Source: Sweltsa coloradensis (lineage: Eukaryota; Arthropoda; Insecta; Plecoptera; Chloroperlidae). Taken from it: 64,000 bases of DNA. Location of the stretch: contig JAMZAV010003114.1 of NCBI GenBank assembly GCA_024449915.1, positions 62,001 through 126,000 of the forward strand, read 5' to 3'. Both the position numbers and the translations under genes were made by a program. The notes under the pieces are model-generated. The model worked only from the letters and a program-made list of their open reading frames with translations, was not told the DNA's origin and made no database searches. The number at the start of each line of letters is the position of its first letter. Within the stretch, counting starts at the first letter, position 1. This document shows, in pieces, positions 33,856-41,400 of this stretch.

Positions 33856-36576
33856 AGTAGTAAAGAAGCGAGTAACTGGAAGATTCAAGTAAGGGCCAAG
33901 GCACATCACACAAACTTTCTTTTGTTTAGAACATAATATGTAGATCCACGAACACAACTATATTTGTGTGTGACGTGAGTCACCACTTTCCTCGTGATTG
34001 TGCGTGAACGTGAATGCTTTGAATAGTTACCGTGAATTTGCGTGACACTAAATGCTCTAGCGCGGAACGAGCCCTTCTCATCCGCATGGCCAGGCCACCC
34101 CCCTCTTAGCTTGCCTTGAGTCGCACCCTGCCCTAACATTCAGCCATGAATACGTGGACAAGAGAGTTATAAACCAACAAGCTTTTGAATTTATTGTCTG
34201 CCAATCACTTGTATTCATCTGTAGCTAATTATTTGTTCACCGCTCTCTCGAGAGAAGCAAGTGAAGACAGGTTGTCTGCCATTTGACAAGCGAACATGAC
34301 CAGGTTGTGGTCAAAATTATCTCCCACCAGAGCGCAGAACGATCGGAGATTGGTCACAGTTGTCTGGACGTTGATAAAATAGAAATTTTTAAAACATTTG
34401 GATGGCAGTGCATTAGGCCTATTGTTGTGGTGGGTGACAGATTTCCCACCAGAGTGCAGAACAATCGATGTTTGGTCACCGCCATGTGTAAGTTCCACTG
34501 GAACTACAACGTAAAGAGTCCTGTGACCAAACCCCGATCATGCGATCCTGGTGGAGAATCTGGGCGAACCAGCTTGACATTGCCCTATCGATTAGAAGGG
34601 TGCGTGCTAAATGCTCCTCAAAATACCAACAATTGAGTAATCGTGAGTGCGCGTGATTGCTTGATTTAACGAGTAGGCCCTAGTTGAGCGTGAGCAAGTA
34701 TAGCTACTTGACAAATGCAAAGTTAAATAAAAATTATGTTATTCGTGCGGGACTGTGCGTGAACAGAAAATGAGTTTACGTGACATGAGTGAAAAATTGA
34801 TCACGCGACCACCTCCATCATCGAGATCAAAGCAAAGACTTTGCAGCTCTATAGAAAGGGTAACCAGCTGACTGTGGTTGGTGCTGCATTGCACTGAAAA
34901 CACCACGGAGGCCGTATTCAAATGAATGCCCCCCCCCCCCCCGTAACTCGACTTAGTGCAAGACATTATTTTGCATCAAAATGTTATATGCAATTGTACG
35001 GTAGGCCTACCTATTGAAATGTTTTTAAAAACATCAAAATACAAGAAAATTACAGATTTAACATGTAGGCCTATGAACCAAGATGAAAAAGTGTCACTTT
35101 AGACTATTTCCCCTATAGAATGGTTGACCTTGAGATAAAGCCAGTGAGTGATAAAGGTAGGCCTACGTGTACGCACGCACCACACTGAACGGACCAAATA
35201 ATACTGGAACATAGGTAGAAGTTTCTCTTGGTATGTACGGCTTACTACCTAGTAGCTACTACAAAATGTGTTTTGATCTCAAGGGTGGAAGGGGAAATCA
35301 CAGGTTAACTTGTGGGTGCAAGAGAAACTTTTAAAATAAATGCCCAAGGATGTTTGTACCAACACAAATGTTTTCAACCCCACCTCTTGTATGTTAATTG
35401 AAAAGTCTTTCAACAGGTTAGAGTAAGGTACCCATGCCACGATCATACGATGTCAACTTGGAAGTGCTCACTCTAATAAATTAATTATAGGCCTAATTAG
35501 TTAGTTAGAGTTGGTTTAGGGCACTCAACAGTAGCGTTATCAGTGCCCATGAAAAGTTGTTTTTGTCAAACGCCCTATTTAAAATGTATGTTAAATTAGG
35601 AGAAACAGCTTACATTATGTAAGAAATTCAAAACATTATCAACTGTTTAGGAATCTTCTGACAAATTTGTTTGAGTGTAGATTTTAATTTAAAGTTTTTC
35701 CTCTCACTATTGTAGCCTAGTAGGTAGGGCTTTTGTCTACTATCCCTCAATATGAGGCTTGCGCATTTCAACGTACCTTTGGTTGGTTGCAATCTGGAAG
35801 CTGACCTTGTCTCCCGAACGTAATGTAACATTGCCTTCTACATCATCCTTGTTGTATGGAAGAAAAAAACATTCGCCTCTATTTTCATAGCTAATTCTTC
35901 CTTGTGTGTCACCACCCGATCCTTCGGCGCGCAACTCCGTCGTCACAGTTCCCGTCACCCGCTCTTCACTCAGCACCACTTCGGGAGCAATCTTAGTCAC
36001 AGCGCTTGCAATCGGTTTACCAGTCCTTCGGTCGTACGTCATTTCAAATTCTACTGGATCGCCAATCTTCAAGTGTTCGATGTTTCCATTAAACTGACTG
36101 AAGTGGAAGAAGAGACGTGCTTGACGTTCGCAGCATTGAATAAAACCGTACGAATGCAGCAATTTCTCAATGATTCCAGTCTCTCTGGTGGCCTGGTTTC
36201 CTTGTGATGAATCATTGTAAGATCCGTTACTGCTAATTGTATTGGTAGATAAAGAGGTTTGTTCGTCCCCGTTGTAATTGTTGCTACTTTCTGTTGTACT
36301 AAAAGTTCCAATAGGAAATCGGCCACTTCGGGAATTGTTGGGTGTTGAATATGAAGCGTTATAATTGGGAGAATAGTGGTTACTGGAGGCAGCCTTGATG
36401 TTGTATACATTATCAGGGGAATCATTGCTACCCACATTACTGTAGCTTGGCCCATTAGAAAAACCTGCATTAGTTGTGGAATTGTTGGGAATTGCCAGTG
36501 GTTTGAAGTCTAGTATTGCAGTGTCTGAGTTCATGGTTGACGGCTGGAACGATTTCCACTGAGGATTATTGGACAT
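20313..36576 (-). CDS. CSDE1: Cold shock domain-containing protein E1 / Upstream of N-ras (Unr), ten coding exons
   Basis: This cytoplasmic RNA-binding protein controls translation and stability of selected mRNAs; in flies Unr also acts in msl-2 repression. Coding exons on the minus strand are 36576-35777, 33649-33439, 33315-33086, 28840-28485, 27414-27221, 26611-26413, 25731-25504, 21836-21669, 21137-20969 and 20487-20313; all junctions have GT/AG and matching phase, giving 909 residues. Five canonical cold shock domains show FGFI and FFHF-type motifs: SYGFIQ...LFFHF, SFGFIE...IFFHF, GFGFIR...LFFHF, GFGFIE...IFFHF and LFGFLA...LFFHM. Degenerate domains lie between them. The C terminus is a SUZ-C-like tail ([13 protein letters not shown], then [10 protein letters not shown]). 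Human CSDE1 is about 800 residues; the excess is mainly a 130-residue Asn/Ser-rich leader. An in-frame stop lies upstream of the chosen ATG. Confidence 0.95.
20969..21137 (-). CDS. CSDE1: CSDE1 coding exon 9 (fifth canonical cold shock domain)
   Basis: Acceptor GCGACAG, donor GTGAGT. It reads [20 protein letters not shown] followed by SEVKDG, and near its end [19 protein letters not shown]. Its first 32 bp plus the acceptor are copied again 160 bp upstream. Confidence 0.94.
21201..21316 (-). repeat. Partial duplicates of CSDE1 exon 9 in the preceding intron
   Basis: 21,266-21,316 is identical over 51 bp to 21,106-21,156, spanning the exon 9 acceptor and codons [12 protein letters not shown] shorter third fragment (CACCTCGTAGGCC) is at 21,201-21,215, with a CA-rich spacer. 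The larger copy keeps the AG acceptor and runs to an ATG-GTATGT donor-like site, but splicing it in would break the frame. Confidence 0.85.
21669..21836 (-). CDS. CSDE1: CSDE1 coding exon 8
   Basis: Acceptor TTGTTCTAG, donor GTGCGT, phase 1 at both ends. It reads [20 protein letters not shown], then [12 protein letters not shown] and [12 protein letters not shown]. This is a non-canonical cold shock domain leading into the fifth canonical one. Confidence 0.93.
22651..23095 (+). mobile_element. Full-length SINE with tRNA-Pro-like head and (ATTT)n tail
   Basis: The head GGCTCGTTGGTCTTGTTG and B box GGGTTTGATTCCC resemble tRNA-Pro and provide pol III A and B boxes. The body (GACTTTGGAGCCGTCC, then GCCTTGTTGATTCTGGCG) and a TTTATT-rich tail follow. 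The copy at 51,726-52,113 matches throughout and that at 4,116-4,381 matches the 3' half. The first 21 bp are duplicated at 22,630. Confidence 0.75.
23230..23475. mobile_element. MITE-like fragment sharing a common internal module
   Basis: GGCTCCGTGGAAATAGACCG near 23,289 matches modules at 32,880, 53,619 and 59,042. The right side ends near CCGATGTCATCAC, similar to the TGTCATCCCTA terminus at 33,000. Boundaries uncertain. Confidence 0.4.
23897..25236. mobile_element. Non-autonomous hAT element (1,340 bp)
   Basis: Ends are TAGAGCTGGACCG and CGGTCCAGCTCTA with perfect 8-bp duplications AAAATTAT at 23,889-23,896 and 25,237-25,244. Subterminal regions carry repeated CCGATTC words. The interior is unusually dense in TAGGCCTA and contains a partial internal duplication (CCAAACCTGAAGACAA at about 24,514 and 24,753). 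No transposase. Confidence 0.85.
25504..25731 (-). CDS. CSDE1: CSDE1 coding exon 7
   Basis: Acceptor CCTGCTTCAG, donor GTAAGT, phase 1 at both ends. It contains [27 protein letters not shown] and [20 protein letters not shown]. High GC marks it against the intron. Confidence 0.93.
26413..26611 (-). CDS. CSDE1: CSDE1 coding exon 6 (fourth canonical cold shock domain)
   Basis: Acceptor GTTCCAG, donor GTGAGC. It encodes [14 protein letters not shown], then [20 protein letters not shown], and IFFHFSNLE at the end. Confidence 0.94.
27001..27133. mobile_element. Miniature foldback element flanked by 15-bp direct repeats
   Basis: The arms TTTAGATTGGAGAGGGGTGA and GGTTTGGAAAGCATAGAGAA return inverted as TTCTCTATGCTTTCCCAACC and CTGTCAACCCTTCTCAAATC. 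TAATTACTATAATTA flanks both sides (26,985 and 27,134). The arm sequence matches the ends of the foldback at 49,728-50,250. Confidence 0.6.
27221..27414 (-). CDS. CSDE1: CSDE1 coding exon 5
   Basis: Acceptor TTGTTCCAG, donor GTAAGT. It reads [19 protein letters not shown] early and [16 protein letters not shown], then [13 protein letters not shown]. The first half is a Ser/Thr-rich linker; the second begins a non-canonical cold shock domain. Confidence 0.92.
28011..28455. mobile_element. Long foldback MITE in CSDE1 intron 4
   Basis: Ends are AGGGTGGGCCGAAAAACA and TGTTTTTCGGCCCACCCT. The arms of about 200 bp are almost perfect complements (GCGGAAAAGTTGCGAATTG, then TCTTCCGGTCGCGCATG). It sits about 30 bp from the CSDE1 exon 4 donor. 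Confidence 0.7.
28485..28840 (-). CDS. CSDE1: CSDE1 coding exon 4 (third canonical cold shock domain)
   Basis: Acceptor TTGTCGCAG, donor GTATGT. It reads [20 protein letters not shown], then [28 protein letters not shown] and [19 protein letters not shown]. Confidence 0.95.
28841..30824. other. CSDE1 intron 3, first part, without recognised features
   Basis: AT-rich intron with a (GA)n tract near 29,420, TAGGCC-rich words and a G run near 30,745. I see no exon or clear element. Confidence 0.4.
30832..30904 (-). tRNA. tRNA-like gene copy 1 (apparent GTT anticodon, imperfect anticodon arm)
   Basis: 73 nt folds as a cloverleaf: acceptor GTCCCGG with TCGGGGC, D arm GCTC/GAGC, T arm CTGGG/CCCAG with loop TTCAAAC. 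A box TAGCTCAATTGG and B box GGTTCAAACCC are intact and TTTTT follows four bases after the end. The anticodon loop ACGTTAA suggests GTT (Asn), but base 33 is C and the stem has one mismatch, so it may be a pseudogene or a tRNA-derived repeat. Confidence 0.55.
31131..31203 (-). tRNA. tRNA-like gene copy 2
   Basis: Identical in sequence to the copy at 30,832-30,904, same strand, with the same pol III boxes and T5 terminator. It lies in the left arm of the inverted repeat. Confidence 0.55.
31373..31445 (+). tRNA. tRNA-like gene copy 3, opposite strand
   Basis: Identical to the other two copies but on the plus strand, in the right arm of the inverted repeat, with AAACTTTTT after its 3' end. Conceptual translation of this strand gives the [20 protein letters not shown] string often seen when tRNA-like DNA is mis-annotated as protein. 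Confidence 0.55.
31610..32285. mobile_element. Short DNA transposon-like element with CAGTGGCGTAGGAAC ends
   Basis: CAGTGGCGTAGGAAC at 31,610 is mirrored by GTTCCTACGCGCCTG ending at 32,285. The interior is non-coding with runs of G and C near each end. A lone copy of the left end is at about 6,552. No clear target duplication was seen. Confidence 0.5.
32635..33000. mobile_element. hAT-type MITE (366 bp)
   Basis: Ends TAGGGATGACAT and ATGTCATCCCTA, flanked by GTACATAG and GTACACAC (8 bp, two mismatches). The interior carries GGCTCCGCGGAAAACGACCG, a module shared with elements at 23,289, 53,619 and 59,042. Confidence 0.7.
33086..33315 (-). CDS. CSDE1: CSDE1 coding exon 3
   Basis: Acceptor GTCTGCACAG, donor GTATTT. 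It reads [20 protein letters not shown], then [24 protein letters not shown] and [14 protein letters not shown], a non-canonical cold shock domain. Confidence 0.94.
33439..33649 (-). CDS. CSDE1: CSDE1 coding exon 2 (second canonical cold shock domain)
   Basis: Acceptor TATTTGCAG, donor GTGAGT. It reads [20 protein letters not shown], then [26 protein letters not shown] and [15 protein letters not shown]. Confidence 0.95.
33830..35739. other. CSDE1 intron 1 sequence
   Basis: Contains an (AAAT)n tract near 33,825-33,855, a 120-bp-spaced imperfect duplication (CCCACCAGAGNGCAGAAC at about 34,323 and 34,443) and a C run near 34,930. No gene recognised. Confidence 0.4.
35777..36576 (-). CDS. CSDE1: CSDE1 coding exon 1 (start, Asn/Ser-rich leader, first cold shock domain)
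   Basis: ATG at 36,576-36,574, donor GTACGT. Residues 1 to about 130 are Asn/Ser/Thr/Tyr-rich and low complexity, starting [10 protein letters not shown]. Then [27 protein letters not shown] and [19 protein letters not shown] form cold shock domain 1, and [19 protein letters not shown] belongs to the next degenerate domain. No ATG lies between the upstream in-frame TAG (about 36,670) and this start. Confidence 0.93.
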
Positions 36577-37141
36577 AGTCTTGAATTCGTAACTTAAACT
36601 TGATTTACAATTATTAATATGTAGACTTAAGAAAGATTTATCACAGAGTGGTTCTTTGTAGATTAAAGTCTATTTGTAGTTATTATATTTATAGTGAACC
36701 GAGTTAATCTTAGCTTTGATTTGGCATTGATTTCATACTAGGCCTTGGCTACCCAAAATGTAAGTTTAAACTAAGCCTGGATAAAAATCAACACTAGGCT
36801 ACTTGCATTAGGTTGTTTAGAATATGGTCGATTGAAGTAGGCAGACGGCTTACACCTAGCCTATAGAAGGCTAGACTTTAAACAAGTTGTTTCAATATCT
36901 ACAGCCCTAGAATACTTCTCAAAAATGCTTAAGATTAACAATATTTGGTAAAGGTATGGCCTAGGCAGCCACTAATGTGGAGTGCAAGAATAAGAAATGA
37001 AGTTGGCAAAATCCTCAGATGTCTTCAATGCGTGCTGGGTGCGGTTTGTGTTCAGCTTTTTATCTTTGTTTATGTTGCTCGTTGTGTGAAGTTCCCTAGT
37101 CTAATAGTTACACAAGCTGAAATCAAAACAGACTTGCATTA

Positions 37142-37480
37142 GGTCGAGATAGCCTAGCTCTAGGTAGGCCTAGCCTAGCCCAGGCCTAGGCCTAGGCAAG
37201 ACACAGTAATAATATAGCCTAGGGCTGGCCTAGGCAAGTAGGCCTACAGCCTAAGCAGGCTATTGATTTACATTTCCTCAGTAGGGCCTACAGAGCACTT
37301 AGCCTAGGAAAGCTCTCCTATACGAAACTAGACGTAAGTAACATGAATATTACCCAAGCCTAGACCTAGGGCCTAAGACACACTAATCACAAAATGATTA
37401 GGCCCTAGGCCCTAGGCCTGAGGCTAGGCTAGGCCTACTTAGAATCAGTTAAAGGCTATTTTGGGGCTAGAGACTGACGG
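37142..37480. repeat. TAGGCC-rich tract upstream of CSDE1
   Basis: The words CCTAGGCCTAGG, TAGGCCTAG and relatives are packed here at very high density, as at 24,420-24,860. This is the most concentrated example of the genome-wide AGGCCT bias in the window. Confidence 0.6.
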
Positions 37481-37773
37481 CCTAGCCCATTCGTTATATG
37501 GGGCTGGGGGCCCGAGGCTTATAAAGCCCCAAAGGTGGGTAATGTGTTTCCGTTAAAGCCATTAACACCTGGGGGGCTAGGGGCCCTGGGCCCTAATAAA
37601 AATGTTAATAACAAAAACGTTCTATGGCAGAAGAAAATATGTTATTTTCTATAGAATGGTGATCCAACCGGGAAGTAGTAAAAATTTACAGTTAAGAGTG
37701 TTACCAGTTTAAAAACTCAAAAAAAATTGGAAATATTTAAGTTGTAGCACAAAAGACAATAAATAAAACTCAC

Positions 37774-37830
37774 CACGACACAGCACAGCACTGACGACAT
37801 ACCGCCATGTTGAATGTCAACAGAAGTTCT
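37774..37830 (-). promoter_or_regulatory. CSDE1: Probable CSDE1 5' UTR exon and promoter-proximal YY1-like site
   Basis: The minus strand reads AACATGGCGGTATG, resembling the YY1-type initiator motif, then a short exon ending CGTG before GTGAGT at 37,773. It lies 1.2 kb upstream of the coding start. The exon start is unknown, and the acceptor near 36,640 (TTTCTTAAG) is only a candidate. Its small ATG frame could act as an upstream ORF. Confidence 0.5.
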
Positions 37831-38406
37831 GTAGAAGTTTGTTACCTCACTTTTGATTGGCTGACCTGCTGGAAGCAGATGGTGAACACAGGAAGGCTGT
37901 GATCAGCATCACCAACTAAAGTTGCCATCAGCGAACACCGACGTTCACCATTTGGCACTAATTTAGTAACTTTTTTGCAATAAAATAAAAACAAATTATA
38001 CTTTAAAAAGTAAAAAATTAATACCATTTTAAATACAGGCCCCGAATGATTTAAAACGATGTTTTTTAAAAATTCATTCAAAAGGTTTTATTTTGTCGTA
38101 TTGGTTATAATGTTTTTAAATTAATCACATTTTCTATACCAACCTTAGCAAGTATTACATCAATGGTTACAAGCGTGGTTTAAAGCATATAAAATATAAA
38201 TTATTATTAAATGTTAGATATTTACATAAATATTAACTTTAAAAAAATATGGTATTTTATGGATGCAATTTTATAGGGCACTTGTGACCATCTTGTGACC
38301 TAATTATTTTTTATTCGTTGGTCACAGTTTGAGATCGACGGTGCTGCTACGCTCGGCGGATTTGCCTCCGAGTTTTGTCGAGTCAGGGACACGACACGCC
38401 CACAAC

Positions 38407-38430
38407 ATGGACGCTATTATTCACGAGAAG
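38407..38430 (+). CDS. ATXN3: ATXN3 exon 1 (candidate, MDAIIHEK)
   Basis: ATG in the context CACAACATGG encodes MDAIIHEK, matching the eight-residue first exon of vertebrate ataxin-3 (M..I.HEK). It puts the catalytic cysteine at residue 14. The following bases are GGAGGG, not GT, so either the donor is non-canonical, the sequence has an error, or the true exon differs. Confidence 0.6.
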
Positions 38431-41400
38431 GGAGGGCCCCGGGGTTTTTATTTTTAATAATTGATAATGTGGCTTTCTTGCTGTTTTTATTATCAACAAA
38501 ATTGGTTTTTGGGCCCGGCTAGAAACTGTCACGTAATTACGTTTTTGTTTTCCTACGTTTGGGTTTGGGGGGAAGACCTAGGGGAGCATGATGTAGGTTA
38601 TGGGTCGCCTTCGGTTTGGTCTTTAAATGATTTCTTGAAGGCTGGTCGAGACAAAAATGTAATAAGTTGGGCCTGGGATTGAAGGTTTTGTAATTATGAA
38701 AGTTTCAAATGTTGTCCTTACATGAAGGTACGAAGTAGGAAGCTGTTTAGCTGAACTGGAACTAGGCTTACCCTACACGGGTTGATGATGCAAGAATAGA
38801 ATTATTAACCTAAATTATTAGCCTAGGGCTACTAGCCCTATAAGATTACCTAGGCCTACGCGCTAGCTAAAAATTAGTGTCTTGTCGGACGCAAAACCAA
38901 CCCAAAAAAAGAACCTTCACTATAGGGTACGGTATATAGAATTAGAAATTAGAGGAACACACACATTTCACTCAATCCAATACATTGTAGGCCTATAGAT
39001 ATAACCCCTCTTTGGAGAGAGGGAATGAATAATCCTTAACAATAATAATAATAACTACTATGTAGCCTACATGATTATAAAGGTGCGTTTACTGTCTCGC
39101 GTTTGGTGCGACGCGACTTGAGCGCAGCCAATCAGAGAACTGGGTTGCCACGACAGTGGCTGTTTGTTTTGAAAACCCCGTTCTCTGATTGGCTGCGCTC
39201 GAGTCGCGGCGCACCAAACGCGATACTGTAAACGCACCTTTATGTTATGGAAGGAAATAAGCAAGTGACTAGGCCTAATGATAGTATATTTTAGCCTAAC
39301 AATATATAGAAGGCCTATTTAACTAGAGGAGCAATGTTGAACTGAACTGAATGAAAAACTGAACAAATGAAAAGACAAGTGGCAATCCAGTGCGCCCTAG
39401 TGCGCACAGGATTGCCACTTGTCTTTTCATTTGTTCAGTTTTGTTATGTTATTCAAGTGGAGGTTGACAACAATGACATCTATGCACTCGCCGAGTGTAT
39501 GCCAATGGAAAACGCCAATAATCAAACATAGTGGCAGTGATAGGCAGGGGTTGTATAAAATAAATCCATTGTATGATAAACTTGGGTACCCTTCATAGGC
39601 CTACTGTGCATTATCATAGTAGGCCCTAATAATAGCAGAGGTAGGGTGGGTAGGTGACAAAGTGGTGTATACATTAACAAGTGCAGTGCTTAGCAGATGG
39701 AGAAAATATGTTAAATAAGTAGCCTCTGCCAATTACATAGGTTTAATAGTAAACGGTAGGCCTATTGTGCAAAACTAATGAACGACACCACAGCACACTA
39801 TGGCCTACAACCGTAGAACACCATAGGGCTAGGTCAAAAAATATTTTTTTAAACACAAATGCACCACCCATTTCAACTGAACCCAACTCACTAAAGGCCA
39901 CAACATACGCTTGCACAAGTTGTCAAACCTGGGCTCAAGAGTCGAGACACCAACCAAAGGTGCAATAACCAATAGGCTACTCGATGATCTGACAGCAACT
40001 TCAACTACACTAAAATAAAATTAAGTAATATATGAAATCTGAGTTACCTACCAATTCTCCCTTCAAACACTAGAAAACATTACCGTATAGTGGTGTACCG
40101 ACAACCATCTCAATTTTAGCTTGCGATGCCAACGTTTGAAACACGAAGCTATTTAGGACAAGTGAAATAACTTTTATAACAAAAGTGCGCTTTTCAAAAT
40201 AATTTCCTAGGGCTGGAGTGGCAGGGAGGTGGAAAACCTTTTTTATATAATGAGAGAAGTTTTGGGAGCACTCTTCAAAAACAATGTCCTAAATCTGTCA
40301 ATGTGCAGGTGGCTCGAGCATGGCAGCCACTATGTAGGATGTACCCTAGGTCTACACTGACAATCTGTTCTATTTTCAGCAACAAGGTTCTTTGTGTGCT
40401 CAGCATTGTTTGAATGCTTTGCTTCAAGGATCTTATTTTACCCCAGTGGACCTGGCAACCTTGGCCCAGAGATTAGACGATGAAGAGAGGTTAAGAATGG
40501 CAGAATGTGGCGAGGATAGTGAGGATTTTAAGAGATTTCTAGAGGTAAGTTGTTTGGCCAGGAATATACTTGCTCCAACGAAATAATGCAGATGCTTGGT
40601 AGTGGTGGGGGTAGAATGAATGCGCGGTAAATGGAATGTCGCCTTTGTGTATGAAAGAGAAATATCTTTTACCAATGCAAGCAAAAATTATCTGTGCTAG
40701 ATCACAGAGTTCCTCCGTGCAGATCACTACGGCTGTCCCGATTGAGAAATCGCGCGGTACTCCTGAGTAGGCTACACTTGTTAATGGAACTCACCGCCTC
40801 CTCATGGTGACCCGCGCGAGCTCCGCTCCCACAATGTCCACTGTTCAACTTCACAAGTCGGGTAGCGAGAGCCATCAGACCCCTACCATAACATACCGTG
40901 AACACAATAGTGCGTTTTGTTACCTCATGCTCCGTGTGCGGATGATAAACTCGCGCAGCACTCGCCATTTTTATCGTGTACGCCGCTTTAGCTAGGGAAT
41001 AACTTGACAGTTGTTATGTTGGGAAAACAATTTTGAGCAACCTGCATTCATTCGTTGGGACCACTATACAAACTTAGGCCTATTTGTTTGGCAAGAAGAG
41101 AGAGCTGGAAGGTGTGGTGAGAGATGCAATTATTTGAGGATGATAGAAGTGGATAAATTGTTTTTTGTTCAATACACACTAGAGGCTAATTTTGTGAAAC
41201 TTACCCTAAAACTATTTTGATGTTGATGATTGTTGCCCTCCTTTGTAGGCCTAAATCAGTTTGTATAACTGAATAGGATAGATAGAAGTTAAATAAATCA
41301 TAGGCCTAGAAGAATTAAAACTATTCGTTTGTTAGCGTCAAGTTTAAGTTTCATAAATGTATGCACAAGAATGAATGGGCACAGACAGGACACTGTCAAA

